Shown here: piece by piece, positions 10,101-16,027 of the stretch
Position numbering within the stretch: the stretch's first letter is position 1
Layout of the letters: the number at the start of each line of letters is the position of its first letter
Source: Collinsella sp. AF02-46-1
Lineage (GTDB): Bacteria > Actinomycetota > Coriobacteriia > Coriobacteriales > Coriobacteriaceae
Length of the DNA stretch: 16,371 nucleotides
Direction of reading: 5' to 3'
Assembly (NCBI GenBank): GCA_934876235.1
Contig: CAKXKM010000003.1
Span: 47,409 to 63,779 of the forward strand
Program-made: the position numbers and the translations under genes
The notes under the pieces: model-generated
The model's input: only the letters and a program-made list of their open reading frames with translations
Database searches by the model: none
What the model was told of the DNA's origin: nothing

Positions 10101-10823
10101 TTTGCCGCTCGCCTCAAACGCGTCGATGGCGTCGAGTGCCGCCTGCGCTTTCTCGGTCGTGGCCTTGCTTGCGCCCAGCGCCGCACGATAGGCATCGGCA
10201 AGCGCCGAGGTGTCGGCCTGGCCGCGCGCCACGCACACATCGTCCATGCCGCCCGGCAGCTGGCTCGATAGCTCCAACAGGTCGCGCACCAGGCCTTTGA
10301 TGGTGGTACCGGCGCCAAACGGCCCGCCCTCGCCCGCCATGGGATACCAAGCGTAGAGGGCCTTAAGCGAGGCGGCAAGCTCGGGCGCGGCATCGGGCGC
10401 CGTCGCGCGCCCCAGCACATGCTCAACAGCCTGATCCATAAGCTCATCGGTATCGGTGAGCACCGTGAACTCAGGATCGATGCCCAGCTCCAGCGCGTGC
10501 GCGCGCAGGATACGCGAGCACATGCCGTGGATGGTCGAGATCCAAGCGTCGTCGACCGTCAGGGCCTCCTCGTCCATGCCCTCTTCGATAAGCGCACGGC
10601 GCACGCGGTCGCGAATCTCGGCCGCGGCGTCTTTGGTAAAGGTAATGGCGAGCACCTGGTCCAGATGCTCGACAAACGGACCGGATTCGGGCGAGAGCGC
10701 ATAGACGATGCGGCGCGTGAGGGTAAAGGTCTTGCCCGAGCCGGCACCCGCCGAGACAAACAGCGGGCGGTCGAGCGTTTTGACGACTTGCAGCTGTTGC
10801 GGCATCAAAGTCGAAAGATCCAT
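7200..10823 (-). CDS. addA: AddA-like ATP-dependent helicase-nuclease subunit
   Basis: Motor and nuclease subunit of an AddAB/RexAB-type double-strand-break resection enzyme, 1207 residues, matching the usual AddA length. The UvrD/SF1A helicase motifs are all visible: Walker A SAGAGSGKT (24-32), motif Ia ITFTKDAAAEI (60-70), IDEFQDTD (346-353), GDAQQSIYRFRGAE (375-388), LVRNFRSH (421-428), TVHASKGLEYPVV (720-732) and LLYVAMTRAREL (834-845). The C-terminal RecB-like PD-(D/E)XK nuclease has GSAFH (1039-1043), EGAIDAL (D1129), VIDYKTGG (D1145, K1147) and QARVY (1166-1170). An acidic, alanine-rich low-complexity linker (about 925-1035) joins motor and nuclease. The ATG at 10823 comes three bases after the addB stop. 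AAGGAGG lies 12 bases upstream inside addB, a slightly long spacing that suggests translational coupling. The end product is 3' single-stranded DNA for RecA loading. Confidence 0.95.
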   Translation of the reverse strand: MDLSTLMPQQLQVVKTLDRPLFVSAGAGSGKTFTLTRRIVYALSPESGPFVEHLDQVLAITFTKDAAAEIRDRVRRALIEEGMDEEALTVDDAWISTIHGMCSRILRAHALELGIDPEFTVLTDTDELMDQAVEHVLGRATAPDAAPELAASLKALYAWYPMAGEGGPFGAGTTIKGLVRDLLELSSQLPGGMDDVCVARGQADTSALADAYRAALGASKATTEKAQAALDAIDAFEASGKTMEDAARLMMSCSMPRASKAFPKEQVELLKAEAADAFINIVLACGGPALDALVGLARAVEAEYRALKADQSALDNNDLLRMAYEALRDYPAIRAAYEGRFKMVMIDEFQDTDQMQVDLIRYLTGAGERALCTVGDAQQSIYRFRGAEVEVFRRQERKVGSSAAPETSVTSDAPAGELVKLVRNFRSHDDVLRYVARVFDGDTGGLMQGFLDLEPSDKRKDKLKAKASRRQALLVAGGSTQERTQAKARAIAERFQAFVKAGQPQGDMVLLLGRMTNADVYAQAFRDQGLDCVIAGGSVFAQAAEVQTVRALVCALANPADTAQGLMPLLASPMFALGAQEFLALATKLDEQTGETSRRNIDVGIMSDSDVPGLQDLPLVTRAREVLRYALRRVGRDSFAAIARDVVNASGWFVRLAQRGPEGKAIAANVLKALDAVAEAEAELGNSPRSIALAFDRFLAGKEAPGALNEEGDGAVRIMTVHASKGLEYPVVAVAECFGVRKSSGAAQMGRVEGGAQVVALPARFDGVKLADGTFVKGDDVKKQFEHAFKGKGMSLWLPPELMEDVCATGSPAEAFARLRNDDLQLSLEERARLLYVAMTRARELVILAMDAGVSRGKLCAPTFDVETDLTYDVLRRILPTDALDMPQLDADRLVFDNSKPGDYELISLSDFTFGEQAFEANASLDAEGRLVRGDAEPEGAGADARAAVPGPADPEPDAFELVYPQTVGVRMGACPYPARDSYSYSSIAAALHAESEDRAAEAHTPMDEAGDDAESDGSEMTDAGVAAVEPAGNPMALGSAFHAACQWLIEMGADALPAERADALARLWCLTPEQRERFDVALDRWLKSAVRAELLAWPCIRAEVPFFSLGCEDEDIARYGAYAEGAIDALATNPADSSRALVIDYKTGGTPDETPEQLREKHALQARVYADVLHKAGFEAVTVKFVRAEQVDPANPCEPQVVTYSL

Positions 10824-10826
10824 GGT

Positions 10827-13800
10827 CTACACGTCCCTCCTTACAAACGTTCCTTCGTGGTTATACGAGCAGCGCGCATGCGCGGCCTGCGCCGACGTCG
10901 GATCGACAGCGGCGACGTCGCCCGCCTCGAGCTCGCGCAGGCGCTCGGCAATGCCGGTCTCCACGCGGTCGAGCAGCGCATCGAAGTCCATGTTGCCGCC
11001 CTCGCCCGGAAAGCCCTTCTTGAGGCCCGGGATGCGACCGTCGCCGCGCTCTTCCTCGAGCAACTCGGCACTCGCCGCGCCGCGCAGCGCGGGCTTGCCA
11101 CCCTTGGTCGAAAAATAGAGCGCAGCACGGGCATCTAGGCCCAGCGCCCGACGCATGGCCTGGGCGTAGATGAGTGTCTGGGTATGGGGCGGCAGCCACC
11201 GCGGGTCGTCGATGGCGGCCTCGCCCGATTCCTCGTCGCGCACCGTGGGGTCGGCGAGTTTAAACTCCTCAACGCCCGTGCGATGCTTGTAGTCGATTAC
11301 CACGGCGCGATTCTCGGCATCCACATCCACGCGGTCGATGCGCCCGCCGAGCGGCCAGCCGGCATACTCGACCTGGAGCTCGTTGAACGCAAACTCCAGG
11401 TAGCGCGGCGCGAAGGGCGCGAGCGCCTCGGACTCGTAGGCAAGAACGCCCTCCAGCTGCGGCAAAATCTCGGCCACCTGGCGCTCCTCCACCGGGGAGA
11501 GCGGCACGAGCGGGCCCTCGGTACCGCGCTTGCCCGCATGCTCGGCCAAGGTCTCGTCAAAGACCTCGCGCAGCAGCTCCTTCGCGCGTGGCAGATTCAT
11601 GGGTGTCACGCGCTCCATGCCCTCCTGGGGCAGACGGGCATGCAAGTGTTCCAGCACGTCGTGGACAAAGTTGCCCTTCTCCATATTGCCAAAGCCAGCG
11701 TCGATCGACTGGGGCTTCACGCGGTACGAGACGAACCAGCATAGCGGGCAGGTCGAATAGGCCTCGATCTGCGAGGCAGACGTCAGGCGCGGCACCAGCG
11801 GCGCATCCTCGCCCTCGCCATCGCGACGACGCAGGACCAAATACGGAATGGCTTCATCGCTCAGATGCTGAGGAGCTTCGCAGGTCACGCGCTCGCGCCT
11901 AAGACCTTCGCCTGCCGCGGGATCGAAGTCCCTTACGATATCGCCCTCACCCACACACTTCGCCTTGTCGGCGCCAACGGCCTTAGCGTCGTCAGCGGCC
12001 TTGTCGGCGTCAGCGGCCTTGTCGGCGTCAGCGGCCTTAGCATCGTTAGCGGCCTCGGCATGCGCCCGCAACTCGGTCCACACGGCCGCCGGATAGCACT
12101 CGCGCGCCTGACGATCGTGGGTCACACGGGCGAGCGTAACCGGACCACGCGACGCTTGTATCGCGCGGCCAAAGCGTGCGCGCAGCAAGGCCGCAGGCTC
12201 AAGCGTCACGCCCTCGCGACCGAGGCTCGCCGTCAGCGTTGCCAGCGGGCCCTCCTCATGTGAGAGCGGATAACTGTCCAGGTCGACGTCGGCAAACAGC
12301 ACGGCATCGTAGCTGCCGGGGCGCAGGGCCGCCGCATCGGCAAGCGAAGCAAAGCGAACCTGGGCGCGTGGCGCACGGTCAACCTCGTAGGTCTCGTAAT
12401 CGTAGGCGGCGCTACGCTTGTCCACCTTGGTGCGAATGTCATCGAGCACGGGCACGGTCGCGGCCTGCGACACGTCGAGCGCACGGGCGCCATTCATAAG
12501 GATGTCGATGACGTGGCGCAGCAGGGCCACCTCCGCCTGGCGACGGGCCTGACCGTCGAGACCACCAAGCGCGCGATCGGGCAGTACCTCGGCAACGGCA
12601 AGCATGGCCTTGAGCGCCGTCACGGGCTTGTCGCGCCACAGCGCCTGGAACACGTCCGAGACCACGCACGGCACGTTCTTAAACCAGTTCTCGTCGCTCG
12701 CCGCTTTACGCGCGCCCCTCACCTGGCCCTGCACGCTCTGCAGCAGGCTCTTGACGCCCGCAGTGGTCTTGCTGCGCGACAGTCGCATATTCTTGTCGAA
12801 CGTGCGCGCGCTGGCGGCGTCGGCACCCGAAAGCGGGCTGTAAATCCAGTCGGTAAGCTCCGGAGCGGGCCACCACTCAGTCTTAGAAGCTGCCCCTTCG
12901 TCGGCGGCCTTCATACGCTCGATCAGGTTGGCGAGCGCCGTGAACTGCCTGCCCGCAATGGATTGGGAAAACGCCGTGAACTCGGCCGTCTCGGCAGCAA
13001 CGTGGCGCGCCGCCAAACGAGCGGCAAGCTCGCCGAACAGCTGGGGTGCCCGGGCAGAAACAACGAGCACGCGTACGGGGTCGGCGGGTGTTGCAGCAGC
13101 TTTATCGTCCTTGGACTCCTTGTGCGCTTTCACCAACTTATCGATGACGCCCGCATAAGCATGGGCACGGGCATGGGGGCCGGCGACCTCAATAAAGGCA
13201 GGCTGAGCAGCGGACTTGAAGGCAGTCTGGGGCGCGGCGGCGCCCTCCCCCAGCGGCGCGATCTCAAACAGCACACCGCGGACATCAAATGCCGCGGCAA
13301 GCTCCTCGCGCATCGCCGCTTGCTCGCGGGCAAGCAGCACGACAACCTCTCCCCCGTTGTTTGCCACGGCGGACAGCAGCTCGAGCAGGCTATACGTAAA
13401 TGACGTGACGCCGCGCACGCAAACGGCGCGGGCGCACCCCGGCAGGTTGTCGGCCAAAGCGCCGGCCATAATGTCAGCCGCCTCGCAGGGCTCGACCATG
13501 TCTCGACGGTCCAAGCCGCTCGCATAGGCGCACAAAAGTTCAAACACGCGAGCCTCGGCGTCGCTTCTGGGCTTGGGCTTGCAAACGTTGTCGCAGCAAC
13601 GCTCGGTGCCTGTCCCTGCCACACCCGGCAGCACATCGCGAGCCATACGCGCGAGCATACGCACCGTGCCCTGGCTGCGCGAAAGCGGCTGCAGGTCGGC
13701 GTCGTCGAGGCGCGCTACCATGTCCGAAAACAGCATCCGGCGCTGCAGGTTGTCGACGAAACCGCGCCCGTCGCCCAAAAGCTCCCAAAGCGAGCGAAGC

Positions 13801-13997
13801 CACGATGTAGGCGTCTTGTAGTCAATACCCAGCGAAACGCCGGCTTCCGCCGCATCATGACGGCACAGGTCGAGCTCGGCAAACGTTGGCGCCAGCAGCA
13901 CGGCACGCCCGTGGCGGGCAATAAGGTCGGCAAGCAGCGCCGCCTCGGCATCGCTCAAATCCGCGCCGGCGTTGGTGGTATAGATTCGAACAGGCAT
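10827..13997 (-). CDS. addB: AddB/RexB-like nuclease subunit lacking Walker A and the C-terminal cysteine triad
   Basis: Partner of the adjacent addA product, 1056 residues. It is recognised by the C-terminal PD-(D/E)XK nuclease: TSASQIEAYSTCPLCWF (739-755), GNFVHDVLEHL (775-785), GGRIDRVDVD (884-893), VVIDYKHR (899-906) and HTQTLIYAQ (938-946). The rest fits a degenerate UvrD-like scaffold. The N-terminus (MPVRIYTTNAGADLS) has no Walker A GKT, unlike B. subtilis AddB, and in this resembles RexB-type subunits. Only the first cysteine position of the AddB Fe-S cluster is present (C750, with an extra C753). The C-terminal C-x2-C-x5-C triad is reduced to one cysteine in ARCSYNHEG (C1043). An Ala/Asp/Lys repeat lies at about 650-680. 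ATG 13997 has GGAGG three bases upstream; no strong promoter was seen. The subunit call is secure from context, while naming it addB rather than rexB is a choice. Confidence 0.87.
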   Translation of the reverse strand: MPVRIYTTNAGADLSDAEAALLADLIARHGRAVLLAPTFAELDLCRHDAAEAGVSLGIDYKTPTSWLRSLWELLGDGRGFVDNLQRRMLFSDMVARLDDADLQPLSRSQGTVRMLARMARDVLPGVAGTGTERCCDNVCKPKPRSDAEARVFELLCAYASGLDRRDMVEPCEAADIMAGALADNLPGCARAVCVRGVTSFTYSLLELLSAVANNGGEVVVLLAREQAAMREELAAAFDVRGVLFEIAPLGEGAAAPQTAFKSAAQPAFIEVAGPHARAHAYAGVIDKLVKAHKESKDDKAAATPADPVRVLVVSARAPQLFGELAARLAARHVAAETAEFTAFSQSIAGRQFTALANLIERMKAADEGAASKTEWWPAPELTDWIYSPLSGADAASARTFDKNMRLSRSKTTAGVKSLLQSVQGQVRGARKAASDENWFKNVPCVVSDVFQALWRDKPVTALKAMLAVAEVLPDRALGGLDGQARRQAEVALLRHVIDILMNGARALDVSQAATVPVLDDIRTKVDKRSAAYDYETYEVDRAPRAQVRFASLADAAALRPGSYDAVLFADVDLDSYPLSHEEGPLATLTASLGREGVTLEPAALLRARFGRAIQASRGPVTLARVTHDRQARECYPAAVWTELRAHAEAANDAKAADADKAADADKAADDAKAVGADKAKCVGEGDIVRDFDPAAGEGLRRERVTCEAPQHLSDEAIPYLVLRRRDGEGEDAPLVPRLTSASQIEAYSTCPLCWFVSYRVKPQSIDAGFGNMEKGNFVHDVLEHLHARLPQEGMERVTPMNLPRAKELLREVFDETLAEHAGKRGTEGPLVPLSPVEERQVAEILPQLEGVLAYESEALAPFAPRYLEFAFNELQVEYAGWPLGGRIDRVDVDAENRAVVIDYKHRTGVEEFKLADPTVRDEESGEAAIDDPRWLPPHTQTLIYAQAMRRALGLDARAALYFSTKGGKPALRGAASAELLEEERGDGRIPGLKKGFPGEGGNMDFDALLDRVETGIAERLRELEAGDVAAVDPTSAQAAHARCSYNHEGTFVRRDV
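11965..12054. repeat. Five tandem copies of an 18-base unit inside addB
   Basis: Five successive 18-base units run from 11965 to 12054. Units three and four (12001-12018 and 12019-12036) are identical, TTGTCGGCGTCAGCGGCC; units one, two and five differ at a few bases. Each encodes on the minus strand a hexapeptide like AADADK, giving an Ala/Asp/Lys-rich linker at about residues 650-680 of the AddB-like protein. Because 18 is a multiple of three, gain or loss of units would change linker length without breaking the frame. Confidence 0.9.
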
Positions 13998-14079
13998 GGT
14001 CCTCCACTCAAACCGTTCGCAATATTCAATGCTTCCATCCTACCCGCCCGCGCGGACAGATTTGCCCCACGCCAACAGA

Positions 14080-14168
14080 TTTGACCCCTTGGAGACGGAG
14101 GAAAATGGATTACCGAGGAGGTCAGTCTAGCCCAGTGATCCGTTTTCCTCCGTCTCCAAGGGATCAAA
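14080..14168. repeat. 89-base palindrome with 34-base arms upstream of addB
   Basis: Left arm 14080-14113 and right arm 14135-14168 are inverted repeats matching at 31 of 34 positions, around a 21-base loop (14114-14134). The three differences are all C/T transitions, so each becomes a G-U pair in RNA from one strand or the other. It contains the core CTTGGAGACGGAGGAAAA and its complement. It sits between the yerC-like terminator and addB, overlapping the terminator's A/T tract by three bases. The size and near-identity of the arms suggest a dispersed palindromic element rather than an operator. Confidence 0.9.
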
Positions 14169-14191
14169 AAACCGCCCCCGGAGGGACGGTT
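14166..14191 (-). terminator. Rho-independent terminator of the yerC/yecD-like gene
   Basis: Read on the minus strand, AACCGTCCC pairs with GGGGGCGGTT across a short loop (one G-T pair) and is followed by six T residues. It lies 27 bases after the stop of the TrpR-like gene and so should end that transcript before addB, separating the two genes. Confidence 0.85.
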
Positions 14192-14217
14192 CTTCGTAAT
14201 TCATTGTTGTCGCTGGC

Positions 14218-14517
14218 CTACTCGCCATCCTCCAGCTTGATGAGGATCTTGCGATAGCCGCCGTACTCGCCGTTCAGCGCCTTTGAAACGCGGCTCACCG
14301 TAGTGGACGAAGCGCCGGTGCGGGCCTGAACCTCAACATAAGGCTCGCCCTCATCCAGATAGCGCGCAACCTGCAGACGTTGCGAAAGATCGCAGATCTC
14401 GCGCGGCGTGCAGATATCGGTCAAAAACGCTTGGATATCCTTCTCGTCATCCAAAAGACTAAATGCGTGGACCAGCTGCTTGACATCAGGCTTGTCAAAC
14501 ATGTTCTCGATATTCAT
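14218..14517 (-). CDS. YerC/YecD-family TrpR-like transcriptional regulator
   Basis: Small 99-residue protein of the TrpR superfamily, YerC/YecD group, which is widespread in Gram-positive bacteria with no firmly known ligand or target. Visible features are the DLSQRLQVARYLDEG segment (about 43-57) and a helix-turn-helix with YVEVQARTGASSTTVSRVSK (about 59-78), ending in a short basic then acidic tail. The length is typical of the family. The start at 14517 gives the expected N-terminus MNIENMFDKPDV, although the Shine-Dalgarno upstream (GGCGGTGATCG) is weak. The gene has its own terminator just downstream and lies before addBA on the same strand. In B. subtilis yerC lies near pcrA, another UvrD-like helicase gene, which may or may not be more than coincidence. 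Family call is firm; regulated genes are unknown. Confidence 0.92.
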   Translation of the reverse strand: MNIENMFDKPDVKQLVHAFSLLDDEKDIQAFLTDICTPREICDLSQRLQVARYLDEGEPYVEVQARTGASSTTVSRVSKALNGEYGGYRKILIKLEDGE

Positions 14518-14593
14518 CGATCACCGCCAAACCCGCCATAAGGCATCGAAGTTGATACTGACATCGGGCATCGTTCGCCCGTTCTATGCAATA

Positions 14594-14617
14594 GGGCAAC
14601 GCCTGTGGCTTTTGCCC
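14594..14617 (-). other. 5'-leader hairpin before the yerC/yecD-like gene
   Basis: On the minus strand GGGCAA (14617-14612) pairs with TTGCCC (14599-14594). Inside it GCC-ACA-GGC forms a second short stem, separated by a small internal loop. If the promoter at 14623-14653 is right, the transcript would begin almost exactly at this hairpin, about 77 bases before the start codon. A 5'-terminal stem may stabilise the mRNA; no known riboswitch motif was recognised. Confidence 0.45.
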
Positions 14618-14622
14618 GTAGC

Positions 14623-14653
14623 AGTGTAGCACACCACCAAACTAAAGCGACAA
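14623..14653 (-). promoter_or_regulatory. Candidate promoter of the yerC/yecD-like gene
   Basis: On the minus strand TTGTCG (14653-14648) is followed after 19 bases by TACACT (14628-14623). The -10 is preceded by TGC, an extended -10 arrangement that offsets the long spacer. The start site would fall near 14616, giving a leader of about 100 bases. Confidence 0.45.
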
Positions 14654-14839
14654 GACTCTCTGCCAGCGGCGCGTTTTTCAGGACGAACGCCGTTTTGAAA
14701 TCAAATGCGCACGCAAGCTCCACGAATATCTGAGACAATGGGCGCCCAAACAGGGCCGTGCCCCGCACCCATCCAAGTTGCAAAGGCATGTGCCCCTCAC
14801 GCCCCCTCACCACGCCATGCGCAAGAAAGGATTCACACC

Positions 14840-15205
14840 ATGCGCTTTATGCTTAACTGGCTCTTTACCTCGATCGCCATCGCGATTGCCACGTTCCTCG
14901 TTCCCGGCATCCAGCCCTTCGGTTTTGCCGAGGCCTGGGTCTGTTTCGCCTTCGTGGGACTGTTCCTGAACATCGTCGATTCGCTCGTCAAGCCGTTCCT
15001 GACGGTTATCTCGCTGCCGCTCACGATCATTACGCTGGGTATTTTTCAGCTCGTAGTCAACAGCTTTATGCTCGAGCTGGCCAGCTATCTGTCGGTCAAT
15101 CTGCTGGGCGCGGGTATCTCCATCGCCAGCTTTGGATCGGCCTTTATGGGCAGCATCCTGGTGTCCATCATGCGCAGCATCCTCGACAGCATCGCCGAGG
15201 GCTAA
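14840..15205 (+). CDS. Phage holin family 4 / YvlD-like small membrane protein
   Basis: A 121-residue, very hydrophobic inner-membrane protein with four predicted membrane helices, at about residues 5-23, 30-48, 52-85 (possibly broken at the prolines) and 93-115. The segment DSLVKPFLTVISLPLTIITL (47-66) and the following TLGIFQLVVNSFML are the signature of the YvlD / Phage_holin_4_2 family (PF04020). Despite the family name these are mostly ordinary chromosomal genes of unknown role, sometimes linked to envelope stress, and nothing nearby suggests a prophage. The ATG at 14840 is preferred because AAAGGA lies eight bases upstream and the protein begins directly in the first helix. A longer in-frame start at 14705 would add 45 residues of non-hydrophobic, proline-rich sequence unlike the family. 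A strong terminator follows 40 bases after the stop, so it is a single-gene unit. Confidence 0.9.
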   Translation: MRFMLNWLFTSIAIAIATFLVPGIQPFGFAEAWVCFAFVGLFLNIVDSLVKPFLTVISLPLTIITLGIFQLVVNSFMLELASYLSVNLLGAGISIASFGSAFMGSILVSIMRSILDSIAEG

Positions 15206-15245
15206 AACGGCCATTCCGGCCGCGCCCGTCTCAACAGCCCAAAAC

Positions 15246-15284
15246 GAAGGCCGCCCATCGCAAAAATGGGCGGCCTTCTTATTT
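15246..15284. terminator. Bidirectional Rho-independent terminator
   Basis: A perfect 13-bp stem, GAAGGCCGCCCAT (15246-15258) with its complement at 15266-15278, encloses the loop CGCAAAA. On the plus strand it is followed by TTATTT, and on the minus strand by GTTTTGGG. It lies between the converging holin-like and Rrf2 genes and should terminate both transcripts. Confidence 0.9.
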
Positions 15285-15309
15285 GCCAAGTCTCAAAGGG
15301 CGAGAGAAT

Positions 15310-15340
15310 CTGCCATTTCCACCCCGTCCCCAAATGGCAG
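15310..15340. repeat. Small inverted repeat just after the Rrf2 gene
   Basis: CTGCCATTT (15310-15318) and AAATGGCAG (15332-15340) form a perfect 9-bp stem with a C-rich 13-base loop, CCACCCCGTCCCC. It begins five bases beyond the Rrf2 stop on the minus strand and has no U-tract. It could act with the terminator further along or be a short dispersed repeat. Confidence 0.7.
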
Positions 15341-15345
15341 GTGGG

Positions 15346-15774
15346 CTAGATCACGTAGTCGTAGCCTTCGTTGGGAGCGACAAGTTGATCAAGCGTCACA
15401 CCGTCGAGGTAGTCGTTGATGAGCTTGTCCAGGTTCTTCCACACGTCGAGCGTGGGGCACTCGTCAGAGCGCGAACAACCCTTGCAGTCGCCATCCAGGC
15501 AGGCGACCGGCGCCAGGCTGCCCTCGGTCAGGCGCAAGATCTCGCCCACCGTGTACTGCTCGGGCGGGCGCGTGAGCACATAGCCGCCGCCCTTGCCGCG
15601 CATGCCCGAGAGCATGTTGGCGCGCACGAGCGTAGCCAGAATATTCTCGAGGTACTTCTCCGAAATCCCCTGGCGCGCCGCGATCTCTTTGAGCGGGATG
15701 CGACCGGCCGCCTGATGCTCGGCCAGGTCGACCATAACGCGCAGGGCATATCTGCCCTTTGTGGAAACCAACAT
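15346..15774 (-). CDS. Rrf2-family transcriptional regulator with cysteine cluster
   Basis: DNA-binding regulator of the Rrf2 family (IscR, CymR, NsrR), 142 residues. The N-terminus MLVSTKGRYALRVMVDLAEH, the winged helix-turn-helix (about 27-55) and the wing GKGGGYVLTRPP (60-71) are classic. After VGEILRLTEG, four cysteines lie in the effector loop: C92-x4-C97-x2-C100-x5-C106. IscR binds a 2Fe-2S cluster through C92, C98, C104 and H107, so a cluster or thiol/metal sensor is plausible, though the spacing differs. B. subtilis CymR, which lacks such a cluster, responds to cysteine through a complex with CysK. The gene here is divergent from cysK, so cysK is its most likely target. The ATG at 15772-15774 has AAAGG about 11 bases upstream. 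The family is certain; the sensed signal is not. Confidence 0.95.
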   Translation of the reverse strand: MLVSTKGRYALRVMVDLAEHQAAGRIPLKEIAARQGISEKYLENILATLVRANMLSGMRGKGGGYVLTRPPEQYTVGEILRLTEGSLAPVACLDGDCKGCSRSDECPTLDVWKNLDKLINDYLDGVTLDQLVAPNEGYDYVI

Positions 15775-15810
15775 ATATATAGCTGCCTTTCGGTCTTTTA
15801 ATTCGTAGAA

Positions 15811-15838
15811 ATTCTAGCCGAAAAATTGGTTTTGAAAA
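15811..15838 (-). promoter_or_regulatory. Candidate promoter of the Rrf2 gene
   Basis: On the minus strand TTTTCA (15838-15833) and TAGAAT (15816-15811) are 16 bases apart, which would start the transcript about 30 bases before the Rrf2 ATG. The -10 box is good and the -35 is poor. An isolated TTGACG further upstream on this strand has no -10 at correct spacing. Confidence 0.4.
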
Positions 15839-15891
15839 TACCTATTCCCGTCAAGATGGTTAATCGACTCGTAATAATCTTCTATTTCCTA

Positions 15892-15920
15892 TTGCGTTAC
15901 TAGGCTTTACTGTCTACTAT
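15892..15920 (+). promoter_or_regulatory. cysK: Candidate promoter of cysK
   Basis: TTGCGT (15892-15897) and TACTAT (15915-15920) are separated by exactly 17 bases in an AT-rich stretch, a good sigma-70-type match. The transcript would begin near 15927, leaving a leader of about 100 bases before cysK. No T-box or SAM riboswitch motif was recognised in that leader. Confidence 0.6.
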
Positions 15921-15940
15921 GCTTGCCAACAGCAAAACGA

Positions 15941-15958
15941 ACAACCTATAAGGTTTGT
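15941..15958. promoter_or_regulatory. Palindrome in the cysK leader, candidate regulator site
   Basis: ACAACCTATAAGGTTTGT is an imperfect inverted repeat: AACCT and AGGTT around ATA, extended by two pairs if T15956 is bulged. It lies about 15 bases downstream of the predicted cysK start site, where a bound repressor could block transcription. The divergent Rrf2 protein is the obvious candidate, but the site does not match a consensus I can name. Confidence 0.3.
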
Positions 15959-16016
15959 GGGTTTCGCTGCTACACACACCGTAAAACCACACGGTATCCA
16001 GTCATTTGAACACTTT

Positions 16017-16021
16017 GGAGG
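16017..16021 (+). promoter_or_regulatory. cysK: Ribosome-binding site of cysK
   Basis: GGAGG lies six bases before an ACG codon at 16028 in the cysK frame. It is 13 bases before the nearest ATG (16035), which is in another frame. This spacing is the main reason to place the cysK start at the ACG. Confidence 0.75.
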
Positions 16022-16027
16022 TTCACC

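Larger units (their letters stand above)
14518..14839. other. Divergent intergenic region between the yerC-like gene and the holin-like gene
   Basis: These 322 bases hold no convincing gene. They contain the candidate minus-strand promoter and leader hairpin of the yerC-like gene. For the plus-strand gene only a ribosome site (AAAGGA, 14826-14831) is clear. TTGAAA at 14695-14700 could be a -35 box, but no good -10 follows at normal spacing. Confidence 0.6.

Noticed and set aside
14056..14083. ACAGATTTG direct repeat 19 bases apart (14056-14064 and 14075-14083)
   Set aside because: Two nine-base copies beside the palindrome could be a remnant of element insertion, but this is too short to claim an attachment site or target duplication.
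14514..14813. A 99-codon minus-strand frame overlapping the yerC-like start
   Set aside because: It has no clear family features or ribosome site and covers the likely promoter and leader of the yerC-like gene.
14840..15205. A phage lysis holin, suggesting a prophage
   Set aside because: The family name is historical. No endolysin, integrase or structural phage gene is nearby, and the gene stands alone with its own terminator.
15921..16027. A T-box or SAM riboswitch in the cysK leader
   Set aside because: Only short weak stems are present and no T-box core or SAM-riboswitch pattern could be recognised.
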